DNA of 64,000 nt, from positions 4,573,166 through 4,637,165 of the forward strand of contig NW_021167081.1 in assembly GCF_003711515.1 (NCBI RefSeq), written 5' to 3'. The notes under the pieces were generated by a model, which worked only from the letters and a program-made list of their open reading frames with translations, was not told the origin of the DNA and did no database searches. The DNA is from Sodiomyces alkalinus F11 (taxonomy: Eukaryota > Ascomycota > Sordariomycetes > Glomerellales > Plectosphaerellaceae). Below are positions 1 to 11,241 of the stretch, one piece after another; the first letter of the stretch is position 1; each line of letters starts with the position of its first letter. The translations under genes and the position numbers were made by a program.

Positions 1-2936
1 CTTAGGAAGTATAAAGGCCTTATAAAACTATAGAGTTCTATCCTTACCTAAATTTAAACGGAGAAAATAGGCTTTCGCTATTTCCGTTTTATAAGAGGCC
101 TGCCGGAAGCGGTAACGCCGCGTTACCGGTATACTAATAGAAGGCCGGAGATAGCGGAATATATCGTGTTATAGTATTAAGATATATTAGGGGAGATATA
201 ACAGCGCCTCGTGGCCGATACGGGCGCGCGCTTACTAATAAAATAGGACTAGCTCTTAGCGCTCCGGAATAAGGAGACCGCGGGGAAGGTCGTAAAGTGG
301 TTCCTATAAATCGGGCGCCTCCTAGACTTCCGACTAGCACGATAACTAAAAGCGGAGGCGTAGTAAAGCCCCCGTAGCGCTAGAACCTCGGATATAGATA
401 CGGGGAGGCGAAGACGATTATAAAGGGAGGTAAAGACGACTATAAAGGGAATAAGTAAAAGGAGAGTAAGATATTTATTAATAGCCGCTATACGACCGCG
501 CTACGGGCGCGCTACGTTTACTCCTTATCTCTATACATATCGGACTTATTATTATTATCGTCGGAGCTAATCGCGTTATTATCTACTAGGATAACCTTAT
601 CCTTACCTTTACCCTTATCCTTAGTGGCTAAGGCCGTGGGATCTCCCGATAAAGGGATAGTGATACCCTATAATACGCGTTAGTAGCGGGGTTAGCGCGG
701 GGTTAGCGCGGGGTCGGCGCGGGGTAACTTATAAGGTAGGCGAGGATAAGCTCTAATATCTCGCTATTATAAGCGTAGCTACTACTATAACTCTACGGGG
801 GCGCGGTGGCGGGGGCGGCGATTATACTAATACTACTAGCCCGGTAGAGGGCGGCGCGGTACGCCCGAAAAGCGCGAGTCTAGCGGGTAGCCGCTTATTG
901 ATACTTCCGGATATTCTATAATAGGATTAGTAATAAGGACGTAGCGTATATGGTGTGACGGAGAAAGGGAAAAACCTATAAAAGGAGTTAGGGCGGCGCG
1001 GGCGGCGGCGGCGGCGGCGATAAGGGCGGTAGCGGCGTGGTTATAGGGGGGGGGACCTAATAAAAGGATTAAAGGAGTAAGGGCGTAGCGAGGGCGTAGC
1101 GGGGATAAACCGGGGCATAATAGCTATTACTACGATTACTATTAATATATTTAACGTAACGGGCGCCGGCTCCTAAATCGGGTTAGTAAATATAGCACGG
1201 AGCGGGGGCGCCGCGAAGGTATAGCGGGAATATAATAGGACTATATACTAGGAGGGTTTTAGTAGGGTACGGCCTAGTAGTCTTATACTAGGGATATAAC
1301 GTATAAGGTATAGGGCGACGAGTAAACGGTAGGGGTAGCGGCGGACTATACCGGGTTAGAATATAAAGCAGGGGCGTAAAGCGGGCGCGACGATAATAGA
1401 GCGGGGAACTTATAGTACAAGGCTAAGGGGTAGCCGGCCCTTTACGCTTATAGGCGCCGGCACCGGCTCTCCCTTTAGTAATAGAGGTCTTATTACTAGG
1501 TATCTAAAGGGGTAGGAGAGTTAGACTAAGGCGGGCGCTACGGGAGCGGAGCGGGGGCGGCGCGAGGACGGCGCGACCCGGAACCCCGTTAGATCCCCTA
1601 TTATATAGCCGAATAGCACCGGGGATCCCGCACGGGAATTCTAGGGCCGTACCTATATCGCACTAACAACGTAAAACTTACCTTAAGAATAATAGCTTAA
1701 AGGAGGAAAAGAGGAAAGGAGGAGAAGAGAGGAAGAGAGGGAGGGTTATAAGAAAAGGGAGCGGTAGATTAGCCCTATAAGTCACCACGCCTTCTAGGGA
1801 ATAGTAGCTACGCCCGGCCTATACTATAGCGCTTACCCCGGAGAGCCTATAGAGCGTAAGTAAGGGAGGTATATAACTAAATAAGGGCTACTATAAATAG
1901 CAGGTATATAAAGAAGGTTTTAGAATAAGTAATAAATAAAGGAAGGAGTAAAGGGGGGGGTAGGTATACCCCCCCCCCCTATAGAAGGGAGGGAGGGCAT
2001 AAAAGGTGCCGCGGCGAGGGAAGAATAACCTCGCCGGATCCGGAATAAAGGACAGGACGGCGGTAAAGGACCGTGGCGATAGCGCACCGAGGGCGCGTAT
2101 AACCGACACGGCACCTACTAAACTAACTAGCCGACCCCGTTAGCCACTAGCCCGGAGGTAAGATCCGGTTTTCGAATAGCGATAAAAACGGGGCCGCGGA
2201 GTAATACCGTAGCGGCCACGCACGATAGACCTACCTATATAATAAGAGCGCAGGGGTCTTTATCTATTAACGGTTTCCCCTTGAGAATTAGAGAAGGACT
2301 ATTACCTAGGTGGCTAGCCTAGCTTAGCTAAGCGAGAGCAGAGTAATGAATAATAATAATATATAGGTAAGTATTCGCCGATAAATCGTATAAGTCCACG
2401 CTACTCTAGAAAAAACGGTTATTTATATATATATATAGGCTGTCCGGAGGTTATTTTAGGAGGAGGATCTTAGACCTAAGAGATAACGGGTCGCTCCGCT
2501 AAGCGAAGACGTTATATAGCTAGGTTCTAAAGCAGGGTAATAAAGGTATTAGCTACCTTTAAGCCTTATAGACGGTACCTTACGTAGTATTGTTATAACG
2601 ATTATACTGGTATAAGAAACCCGCGGTAATACTATAACGGCTTAGTAGGCCTCCGCTAATTATACGCTAAAGGAGGAAACCGAGGTTAGGGTTACTATAA
2701 TTCCGGATTAGTATATCCTATGCTTTATAGTATAGGAGCTTACTAAGGACGAAACGGTAAATTATTTTATATTTAGTAAAGAGTTTAAGTAGTTAGTTAG
2801 AGGGCTATAGACTATTACCGCTAACTATAAATCTTTAGCGGCGAATATTTGATAAAAGATAGGAAAGAGAGCGGGGTATTCTTTTAACAACAATAGTATA
2901 CTATATTATAGGAGGAGAGTAGTAATCCTCGACGAG
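1..2936. other. no recognisable gene; RIP-mutated low-complexity DNA
   Basis: I read this stretch on both strands and found no domain, RNA or LTR. It is rich in CpG and TpA and poor in CpA and TpG. There are short simple repeats (a GCGGCG run near 1000-1020, a G run and a C run around 1950-1980, a TA run near 2425-2440) and a purine-rich stretch at 1700-1760. Short minus-strand ORFs here have no recognisable content and look like chance openings. It could be an old repeat or degraded intergenic DNA. Confidence 0.5.
691..723. repeat. three tandem 11-bp GC-rich units
   Basis: Units start at 691, 702 and 713 and read gttagcgcggg, gttagcgcggg and gtcggcgcggg. A partial unit lies just upstream. 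No function is apparent. Confidence 0.8.
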
Positions 2937-2941
2937 GCGAT

Positions 2942-3280
2942 TAATACGCCCGAGATTCTACCGGGAATACCAGGGCGTACTACGGGGTACCCTAGCGGTT
3001 CTATAGTATAAGCCATAGCACCTATAGGGTATACTATGGCTTCCCTGGGGTATAATTAGTGAATACCGGGGAATCCCCCGGGTTCCTGTATATAGGAGCC
3101 CAGGATTCTACGGGGTTTACCCGTGGAATACTTAAGTCCTAGGGGCGTACCCCCTTGGCTTAGAGAAGATATCTTTATTACACCTTATATTTTATAGTAA
3201 AGGTTACCCCTCGAGAAAAGCCTGGCTTCTAGGTCCTAGAGTACTAGCTAGCCAGGGATATACCTAGTAAGCGTATATTA
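2942..3280 (+). repeat. 5' LTR of element D
   Basis: Direct repeat partner of 7644-7981. The match begins TAATAC and ends in TATTA here against CATATCA in the 3' copy. Most differences are C/T or G/A, as RIP produces. It contains a short hairpin-like palindrome around 3008-3038. Confidence 0.9.
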
Positions 3281-3463
3281 AATAGTAGTAACTAAGCTTA
3301 TAGGTAAGGTTCGCGTACTACCGCCCGGCGCGGACTATATATACGGAGACTAAATAGGCACGTTATTTACTAGCGAACGCTAGCGTGCTAGGCGTAGCCG
3401 CCCTTAACGGCGCGGACTATATATACTAAGACTAAATAGATCTAAGGCGCGCTAGGCAAAGAC

Positions 3464-4033
3464 GCCTCCCCTTTAATAGGTTTAGGCGTAGAGTAATAAA
3501 GGGAACCACCGTTAAGCGCAGGAATAGGGACTATACTAACCTATACTAGCCGTGGAACCCGAGCTTCGACACCACGATAACCTTCCTAATAATTACTAAT
3601 TAGCATAGGCGACTATACTAACCTATACCGACACTAACTATTCTTAATAATTGCTAAAGGGCGTAGGATAGCGCCTATACTATCCTATATATTAGTATCC
3701 TCCGTGGAACCAGAGTTCCGATAGAAACATGGAGTATTAACCTAATCGCCTCCCCTTTACTAGGTCTAGGCGTAGAGTATACTAAGGATTCTATAGTCGC
3801 TAGTTAAGCGTAGGAATAGCGCCTATACTAACCTATACTAGCACTAACTATAGATCCCTAGCTCTAATTTAATACTTATCTTCCTAATAATCGCTAATCG
3901 GCGTAGGCGACTATACTAACCTACACCGACGCTAACTGTCCTTAATAATCGCTAAGGGCGTAGGATAACGACTATACTATTCTATATAGTAGCGTCCTCC
4001 GTAGAACCCGAGCTCCGGTAAAAGAACCACGGG
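3464..4033. repeat. tandem duplication of about 284 bp inside element D
   Basis: Copy 1 starts at 3464 and copy 2 at 3748. Both open with a shared gcctcccctttа-like block and close with a block resembling 'gtagaacccgag'. Each copy holds sub-repeats built around ctatactaacctata, seen near 3530, 3610, 3826 and 3911. A second short repeat (gcgcggactatatatac) occurs just upstream at about 3330 and 3411. This is leader sequence of the element; no coding signal is apparent. Confidence 0.7.
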
Positions 4034-4900
4034 GCGTATAAACCTTCCCCCCTTATTGTACTATAGCACTAAGCTACTCGATAATCCCCCCCTTTTTTTT
4101 ACCGTGGCACTAAGCTACTCGATAATTTTCCCTTCTCCCCCCGCCCCCCCCTTTTTTTCCCCTTTTTCCGCGGAGTATAAGGGGAGCTAGCCTCCCCTTA
4201 CCGTAACCTTCTTCCTTTTACCCGTATTTCGCGGAGAACGTTTTCCTCTTAGCGCGGGCTCGCTAACCAAAACGGCTAAGCGTACTAAGTATACCCGAGG
4301 CTAGCGGCGTAGTAACCCTAAAAGGTAAAGCATAGAACTAGTATCCGTGTAAGAGGCTATATATCCTAGGGCTTAGGGGTATACCCTGGCCTCCGCCGTA
4401 AAACAAATAACTTAATCGCGAGCTATACATTTTACCGTCGAATTACCCGAGGCCGCCTTAGCTAATTCTCCCTAATAGAGGGAGGGCTTCCCCTTATTCT
4501 ACTAGCCTTTATTAGACTTATCCGATATTCCCTCGGCTTATCCTCTCTATAGTAGACTCGCCTTTAAATATAACCGACACTATAGCCACCCTCCGTCTAC
4601 GGGCTATAGCATGTATACCGCCGTGTCCGAAATTCCCGACTAGGACCCTAAGCGTCTCTCGGACTTCCGGATAATACCGTGGAAGGCTATAGCACCACGC
4701 TCGGATTCTCTATAGCGTAATATTCTTAGATAGCTAGACGGCCTATCGAGCGGAAGAACCGGCGAAGTAATAGAATATCGTGGTTTACTATCTCCCCCTA
4801 ACGTATCTCCGTCGTTTTATAATATATACTCCTTTCCTTTCCCTTCTTACTATTCCCTTCCCCTTCTTCCCGTTCCCTCCTTTCCTTTCCCTTCTTTCCT
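4034..4900. other. internal leader of element D, no coding seen
   Basis: Pyrimidine-rich stretches (4085-4170, 4830-4890) and RIP-type sequence lie between the tandem duplication and the first coding signal. I see nothing that reads as protein or RNA. Confidence 0.4.
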
Positions 4901-4904
4901 ATCT

Positions 4905-5340
4905 ATTATAAATACTATCGCTGCTAAAGGACGCCCGCGGGATATAAGGCTTATATCGCCCGGGGTAGATACTTAGGTATATTAGGTTATAAACTATATA
5001 TAGAACTAAACGGATACCGGAAGAGGCTATAAAGGCGTAGGAGTTAATTAAGTGTAGATACCGAATAAAACTATAAAGGCGTAGGAGCTTTTTAACGTCT
5101 TTAAGGTTTAGATAAAAGACCTTAGTTAACCTAAGGATAGCCTTAAAGAAAACGGTAAGGGTGTTATAGCGAGGAAACGCTAAGGAACTATAGGAGATAT
5201 AGCGGAACCGGAAGATTATAGTAGCGACTCGATATATAACGAATGCTATCGCCGCCCTAGGTAATAACCTCAAATGCTAGGGAACGCTAGGGACTAGCAG
5301 GAATAAAAGGACTATAGTATATACATGCCTTCTATCGGCT
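4905..5340 (+). pseudogene. element D, lysine/arginine-rich coiled-coil-like segment
   Basis: Read on the plus strand through RIP stops, about 125 codons give a basic, charged stretch with heptad-like Leu spacing, for example segments ALKKT and KELQEI-like around 5150-5200. The same codons on the minus strand form a stop-free 124-codon opening (4899-5273). That opening looks like the shadow of the plus frame, because the plus strand lacks Leu CTA/TTA codons there. The segment may be the N-terminal part of the large D ORF, or a separate gag-like ORF. No family is recognised. Confidence 0.35.
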
Positions 5341-5499
5341 ATAATAACCACGGTTACCACGGCGCTCCGCTAAGTATAGCGAAATTATATCGCCTATATC
5401 CTCGAGTTTTCCTCTCCTGTCCCTTTTCCCTTTAGTATTATCGTGATTTATTATAGTTTTCGCGTACTCCCCTTATAATCTTATCGTTTTATAACGCGT

Positions 5500-7233
5500 A
5501 CCTAAGTTCCTATTAACTTTCTCCTTATACTACTAAGGCGCCCTATAGGCGTATCGGTATCTATTATATACTTTATAGTTCTCGCTCCTATATCGTACTA
5601 GCCTTTTAAGGACGCGGTGTACCGTGATATATTCGATAAAGTATTCCGGAACTCTAAAAGGCTTAGCTTAGGCCTTACTAAAGAAGGTTACTTTCGTGCT
5701 ATTACCCTTTACGGGGGTAAGTAAAGGTTAGAGAACGAGTTATCCACGCTTAGTATAAGGTTCGCCGTCTAAAAGGTATTATACTAGACTAAGATCAGGG
5801 AATTTAGACTAGACGCTAAGGCCCAAGGGTATGATAGCCTAAAGATAAAAGACCTTAACCGTACCGTCTTCGTTCCCTAAGATAATCCTACGCTAAACTT
5901 CGCTATTAGCGAAACCGAAGCCCGAGATATAGTATAATATATCCTATAGCCAGAGTTTTTACTTAAGGCTAATAAGGAACTTACTTTGTGGATTTGCCCG
6001 GATAAGCTATTTAAGGAGTTTATTATAGGATAGGAACTAGATATACCCCGTAACTATACGGGTAAGTTTACTAAGACTCCTTAAACTATCCGTACCTCCT
6101 ACGCGGACTCCTTAATCGTTTATATAGGCTTACACTTAGCCACGTATATTAACCTAGAAGCCGAAGCGGAGTCTAACACTAACGGGTTTATAGCGCCCGG
6201 CATAGCCGGTAGCTTAATTACTATTCCCCGCTATATAGCCGATAGATAGTATAAGTAGACCTTCCTATCCTAGGCTATATACGACCTTATTAGTATACGT
6301 AAGGAAAAGACTATTAGCGAGGAACGCTTTACCCGTAAACTCGCGGAATACGCCGCGGAAGCTATAAAAAGTAACGAATTAGCTTATAAGTTCCTCGAGG
6401 ATATAGCCGCCGGAAGCGGCGGTAAGAATAATAGTAATAAGACGGTTATCCCCTCTATAAAGGAGTTCCTCGGGTTGATTCGCTAAGGAGGAATACCGAG
6501 CTTTACCACGCTAACTAAACGCCCCGCGCCGACCTCGGCTAAAGGTAGCTTAATACTAGCTAAGCGCGTCACGATTAGCGGTACTAAGGAACGCCTCCTA
6601 ACGGAGACGGTAAAGAACTACGGAATAAGGCTTTCGGATAGAGCTATCTAACCCTAGTTTAAGACGTTCTTCGTATATAATTAGGACCTCGCGTTACTAT
6701 AATAGCACGGCTATAACATAGTTATTCCCTATTCTGCCGGGATATAGTTATATAACCTAATTAAGGATAATATCGCCCCTAGTATTATATAGAACGCCTT
6801 AGTCCTAACGATACTTACTAAATTCCTCCGCCTAAGTAAACTAGTATATATAGTACTATTCTCGGATAACGGCGAGATATCCCCCGACTATAAGAAATAG
6901 CTAGCGTAGCGTATTACCTCCGACCGTACCCTAGCCACGCGTATTATCCTAGCCTACGCCGTTCTTAAGCGATAGCACGCGGGATATACCTAGGCAGGGT
7001 TACTAGCGTTTAGCAGTTTCGAGTAGGCGGATCTAGATAATATAATTAATAAGATATTACCCGAGGAAGCCTTTATTATCCTCGAAGTTAAGATCGTAGT
7101 ATAGGGCTTCCTAAAGGAAGCACCGCCGGCCGTTACTGGAAGCGATAACGATAAGATAACTATCCTATATTAACTACACGGCGAGGTATAATAGGTATTG
7201 GAGAAACTAAGCGTTTACTATAGCACGTGGTAA
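5500..7233 (+). pseudogene. element D ORF, unknown protein of about 540-570 residues
   Basis: One plus-strand frame reads from about 5500 to a stop at 7231-7233 with unusually few interruptions. I count about 12 in the 340 codons from 5611, all TAG or TAA. It contains no motif of RT, integrase, protease, helicase, DDE transposase or tyrosine recombinase that I can see. Recognisable landmarks are TVFV near 5860, PEFLLKANKEL near 5955, FTKTP at 6070 and YINLEAEAE near 6150. A basic/acidic helical region ends in AYKFLED at about 6380-6400, followed by a Gly/Asn linker. The C-terminal part from about 6650 is more broken. A distant homologue at 59790-61250 shares these landmarks (PEYILDVNKD, YINLE, AQKFLEG), which shows a conserved protein. 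It fills the place of pol. It could be a gag-like structural protein or a captured gene. No start codon is certain. Confidence 0.6.
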
Positions 7234-7643
7234 AGGAGATAGGTTATTTACTTACTTTTATTTTAGCTTTACTCGGGTTACGCCTAGTATATACTATTTA
7301 CTTTTAGAATATAGATTAGCGGGACGCTATAAGGTTTTCTCTTTTCTATCTATGTATTTACTCGCCTTAGGCTTTACTAAGGAACACGGTAGGAAGGAAC
7401 GCCACGGTGGTAGTACCCTTTTATTTCTTTTTCTCTCTCCTCTCTTCGCTCGGCTAGGTAAAAGGTAGTAACGGCGGTCGCTATTAGGGCGCCGCCTCCT
7501 AGGAATAACTTTTCTTTCTTTTCACTTCTATTATCTCTAACTACACCGCGGTTTACTAGTATAACCGTGATACGCCTTAAGTAAGGCTATTATAGTTACC
7601 GGGGAAAGCCCGCAGGACGTAGGGCTTCATCGCCCGGGGTATT

Positions 7644-7981
7644 TAATACCGCCTAGATTCTACCGGGAATACCAGGGCGTACTATGGGGTACCCTAGCGG
7701 TTCCATAGTATAAGCCATAGCGCCTATAGGGTATGCTATAGCTTCCCTGGGGTATACTTATTGAACACCGGGGAATCCCCCGGGTTCCTATACGTAGGAG
7801 CCGAGGATTCCACGGGGTTTACCCGTGGAATACTTGAGTCCTAGGGGCGTACCCCCTTCGCTTAGAGAAGATATCTTTATTACACCTTATATTTTGCAGT
7901 AAAAGTCACCCTCGAGAAAAGCCTGGCTTATAGGTCCTAGAGTACTAGCTAGCCAGGGATATACCTAGTCAGGGCATATCA
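7644..7981 (+). repeat. 3' LTR of element D
   Basis: Partner of 2942-3280. It ends CATATCA and is followed at once by the GCGAT target duplication (7982-7986). It keeps more CA/TG than the 5' copy at several shared positions, so RIP has hit the two LTRs unequally. Confidence 0.9.
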
Positions 7982-7986
7982 GCGAT

Positions 7987-8308
7987 AATCCGGATAAAGA
8001 TCCTATACTAGCACTCTAATAACCCCTATACAGGGAATATAAGTGTAAATAAGATACTAGAGCTAGTATTAAGGACACTTTATTAGGTTACCCTAGCGTA
8101 TAACGTTCGCGAATATATCGCCGTATACTTAGCTTATTAAGGCGCTTAGGTATGAAGGTATAAATAGCATAGATAACTATAATTGCTACTACTACTATTA
8201 TACCTGTTTTAAGAGATCGTTATGGATTTTATTATACGTTTCCTACCCGTAAAACATAGGGACGGTTAAATTTAAAATACTATACTAGTAATCGTTAACC
8301 GCTTAATA
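7987..8308. other. no recognisable feature
   Basis: Single-copy-looking RIP-mutated sequence between element D and the tRNA-like region. No coding, repeat or RNA signal was found. Confidence 0.4.
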
Positions 8309-8380
8309 GAGGGGGTAGAGTAGGTGGTAGACACGCCTAGAGGCCGTGTAAGGCCGTGGGTTTAAATCCTACTCCCCTCT
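8309..8380 (+). tRNA. degenerate tRNA gene or tRNA-derived SINE head
   Basis: A 7-bp acceptor stem pairs 8309-8315 (GAGGGGG) with 8373-8379 (TCCCCTC). A 5-bp T stem (8356-8360 with 8368-8372) encloses the 7-base loop TTTAAAT, which is the usual TTCRANY loop after one C-to-T change. The A-box-like TAGAGTAGGTGG (8316-8327) and B-box-like GGTTTAAATCC (8359-8369) are correctly ordered and spaced. The D arm pairs poorly, and the middle can fold as ACACG/CGTGT with a 9-base loop, so no anticodon can be assigned with confidence. The short direct repeat aggccgtg (8341 and 8351) inside it suggests an insertion. I take it as a decayed tRNA or SINE head, not a functional gene. Confidence 0.45.
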
Positions 8381-9127
8381 ATTATACTCGAATTTTAATT
8401 CGCGCGCGACCTACCCGGAGCTCCTGCACGTTAAAGGGTCCCCGCACGTCGGGGAGATATTTGTTAGCTTACGCGCTGATAAGTAGAACTATACTACCTC
8501 TCTTAGTATATACCCTCCTTAGGGGGAGAGGGTACGTACCTACCACGCGTAATTAATCGCACCCATACACACACTACTATAATCGGGCCACGTAAGCTAG
8601 GGCACTTAGTAGAGCGCGCAACCTCACAAAACACTTCCCGGAATATTAACAGACCTGGACCGCTAAAGCCTAAGGAAGCTATTTATAAGGATTTTACTTT
8701 ACTGTTAACAGGTTTATATAAATAGACTAGTTAGCTGGTTATATCGTTAGACTCCTTAATAGACTCGTGCTATAGCTCTAGGGCTATATACGCGTATTGA
8801 ATTAAAAAGATATTAAAGGTGTCTTCGTATAGAGTAGTATAATAGTGATTAACCGACACGTCCTAAGTGAATAGTGGTTCGTTTATAGGTAAGAGGTCTT
8901 AGAATACTTAGATTATTCGTTGCCCGCCTTAAGAAAGAGGTCCCTAAGGCCCTCCTTTTATAGCTATCCGGGGTCTAACTAGAAATCTCCTATTTATCCC
9001 CGGCTAACTCCCTTAATATAAGACTATTATACCTGATATCTTAACCTTTATCCTCCTATTAACTCCTAGTAGTCCTACCTCTAACTTCCTATGGCCTGAT
9101 ATCTAGGAATCTACATATAGTCTCGGC
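8381..9127. other. no recognisable gene
   Basis: 8560-8700 keeps more CA dinucleotides than its surroundings. I see no coding signal. Short plus-strand openings starting inside the tRNA-like region have no recognisable content. If the tRNA-like element is a SINE, its body would lie at 8381-8600, but I cannot find a second copy in the window. Confidence 0.35.
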
Positions 9128-9450
9128 CCTTCCAGATCGTGGTAATATCCCTCGTGGATACTATCCCTTAACTATATAATAGCGAGACTATAGCGACGAC
9201 CTATTAATTCTAGGTATACCTGCTACTAGATAGGTCCTTCTAGATCGTGGATATAAGTCGCGTAGATACTATCCCTTAGCTATGTAATGGCGATACTAAG
9301 GCGACGACCTATTAATTCCTGGTATATCTGCTGCTAGTAGGCAGGCCCTTTAAGGTCGTGGATATAAGTCTCGTGGATACTATCCCTTAGCTATACTATT
9401 AAGATAGTGCCGTATTAATAACCGGTTAGTCCGTGATATGTCTGCTATGG
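9128..9450. repeat. tandem array, about three copies of a 108-111 bp unit
   Basis: The block cctt..gatcgtgg starts at 9128, 9236 and 9347. Each unit carries 'gatactatccctta' and then 'cgacgacctattaatt' at the same offset; the third copy is diverged at its end. It lies just upstream of a Gypsy integrase fragment and could be element leader or a minisatellite. Confidence 0.75.
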
Positions 9451-9499
9451 TTAACCCGATAAGCTAAGTATATCTTATCGTCCCTTACTTAGTATATCC

Positions 9500-10480
9500 G
9501 TGACAAAAGAAAACCCCGGTTAATAAAGTATATACTTTTTATACCGACCTATAAAATACTTATATTACCCTAGTTAGCTATTATCCTTTATAATAAGGAT
9601 AAGTATGATTTCGGAAGCCTAAAGAGAATTATAAATAGTAGGGAGACGCTTATTATAAGTCGGTTTTAGGAGAAGTTCTACTATAAAAGGGCGATTACTC
9701 GCCGACTATCTACTATATACTACCCTTAGACGGATAGACAGACTAAACGGAGGCACTAAACGCTAATTAAGTTCTTATGCGTAATAAGTACGGGACCGCT
9801 AACTACTAGTCGATCTAGTTATAAGAGGCTAAATTCGTGTATAATAATAGCCTATATAGTTCTATTAGAGTATCCTTATATTAGGCACTTTATAGGTATT
9901 ACCTAAGGATAATAGAGTACGTTAAACCTAGAGATAATACTATAGTATCAGGCGTTAGGAAACGCGTTAAACGGTTAGCGGATATCCGCTAATAGATTCG
10001 CGGTTATTACGAGGTAGCGGTTAAGACCGAGGCTAAGTACTATAATAAGAGGCATAAGCCTAGGAGTTTCGAAAAAGGAGACTTTGTAGGGCTCGCTACT
10101 ATTGGTTTCTTATTTAAGGCCGGCTTAAAACTCACGCGGCGGTATATCCGGGTACAGATTTTAGAGTGGATCGTTAAGCTAGCGTATAGGGTTTGCCTAT
10201 TACCGTAGTACTTCAGGATATATAACGTATTTTCGATATCGTTATTACAACCGTAGAGAGATAAGCCTAGAGCCGAGGGCTTGACGAATAACTTACTACC
10301 GTTTATAAAAAAGCAGGACGAGTAGGAAATTAAGGATATTATAGCCTATAAAGAGGAATAAGGATAGAAGTTCTACCTCGTAAAGTAGGCGGGCTAGGTA
10401 GTAGAGTATAGTACCTAGAAGCCTAAGGATTATAGAAGGAACACTCTGGCTATCGTAAAACGTTACTAAGAGTAAAACAA
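9500..10480 (+). pseudogene. Ty3/Gypsy integrase C-half with chromodomain (element F)
   Basis: Read through RIP stops, the plus strand gives the integrase core ending in YYPQTDRQTKR (about 9715-9745), the us equivalent of the canonical HPQTDGQTER. Next comes a shifted frame with FVYNNSLYSS and YRYY (about 9825-9900), the usual NNS...SSTG/SP block. The integrase C-terminal SH3-like part follows (KLTRRYI, LAYRV, YNVFSISLL at 10120-10250). A chromodomain (10312-10470) reads FYLVKWAGW-like then STWEP-like once TAG is taken as Trp or Gln. The architecture is that of a fungal chromovirus, in which the chromodomain directs integration. At least one frameshift lies near 9760. RT, protease and gag are absent upstream, so this is a remnant. 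Confidence 0.8.
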
Positions 10481-10599
10481 ATATATATATATAAGAAGTA
10501 GGATAATTATTAGCGCCGAATCGCCGGTATATAAAATTAAACTATAATTAGGGAATTAATACTATCTTATATAACGGAGTAGTAAATTAGGGGGGATAC

Positions 10600-11241
10600 G
10601 GGCTATATATATGGGAAAATCGCCGAAAGGCGGCTATAAGTAAACTAAATCCTAGCCCTATACTATAGCGCCTTACGGCGTCTAAAAGTCTACCTCTTAC
10701 TTATTAAAACCCTTAAAGGAGTTATTATCGCTACTAATAATAATACTTTCCTCTAAGAGATCGATATCCTCCGCTAAATACATAGAGTTAACTACCTTAA
10801 TATTATCGGAGTTATCTAACTTCTTAGTCTCTCCCTTAATGGCGTTAGGGCTTATCCCCTCGGTTTGTACAACTTACGGCGACTAATTAACAACGTGAAT
10901 AGCGTTAGTATCGTTAGCAGTATGCTAGGCAGGGGAGGGGATATTAGCGGGGGGCGATAGTAATTACTTAATAGCGTTATCCTTATCGTCCGAGTAGATA
11001 TAAATTTAGGGCTTACGGGCGGTAGTTTGGCGCCGTGTAAAGGCGGCGGATATAAGTGGACCATAACGGGGCTTATCGATATTAACGAGGGCGGCGGCTA
11101 AACCCCGTAGATAAGGTAACGTATTTTAATACGCCGTATTGCCCAGCCTCCGCAGGATTAGCGCCAGCACTATCCGCCCTATTATATAAGGGATAGCGCG
11201 CGCACTATTTGCGCGGATAGGGAATATAAAGCGCCCGGACC
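10600..11241 (-). pseudogene. opposite-strand coding remnant after element F integrase
   Basis: On the minus strand one frame reads almost continuously from 11236 to about 10640. Its N-terminal part is basic and proline-containing and its C-terminal part is acidic and Asn/Asp/Ser-rich (SDDKDN, DNSDNIK, AEDIDLLEES). It converges on the plus-strand chromodomain gene, the same arrangement as in elements B, C, E and G. It is cut at 11241 by LINE1. No family is recognised. An alternative is that it belongs to the minus-strand Copia fragment at 17086-17640 on the far side of LINE1, since the frame could continue across the LINE insertion. The acidic C-terminal tail resembles the tail of the B antisense product in composition only. 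Confidence 0.4.

Larger units (their letters stand above)
2942..7981 (+). mobile_element. LTR element D, complete, no visible pol
   Basis: Two near-identical direct repeats of about 338 bp (2942-3280 and 7644-7981) bound 4.36 kb of internal sequence. The 5-bp target duplication GCGAT is present at 2937-2941 and 7982-7986. The outer ends read TA (RIP-altered TG) and CA, as expected of LTRs. These features are seen directly and identify an LTR retrotransposon insertion. The inside holds a tandem duplication and a plus-strand coding region of unknown family. I found no retropepsin, reverse transcriptase, RNase H or integrase motif in any frame. D is therefore probably non-autonomous, or codes for something other than standard pol. 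A diverged relative of its protein lies at 59790-61250. Confidence 0.9.

Noticed and set aside
134..340. Short minus-strand ORF
   Set aside because: No recognisable content, GC-rich low-complexity sequence, not matched by any coding pattern.
1891..2114. Two overlapping short minus-strand ORFs
   Set aside because: They arise from C and G runs around 1950-1980; both frames open together, which is typical of simple sequence.
4899..5273. Stop-free 124-codon minus-strand ORF in element D
   Set aside because: The codon-aligned plus frame reads as a basic coiled coil with RIP stops, and the minus opening is explained by its lack of Leu CTA/TTA codons; kept only as a shadow.
5500..7233. Element D ORF as a Starship-type tyrosine recombinase (DUF3435)
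   Set aside because: No R...HxxR...Y-type blocks were found and the element is LTR-bounded with a 5-bp duplication, unlike Starships.
9060..9450. Possible CRISPR-like array
   Set aside because: Units are 108-111 bp imperfect tandem repeats without short repeats and unique spacers.
10481..10600. 3' LTR of element F starting at the G run near 10591
   Set aside because: A purine run resembling a polypurine tract is present, but no partner LTR copy was found in the window.
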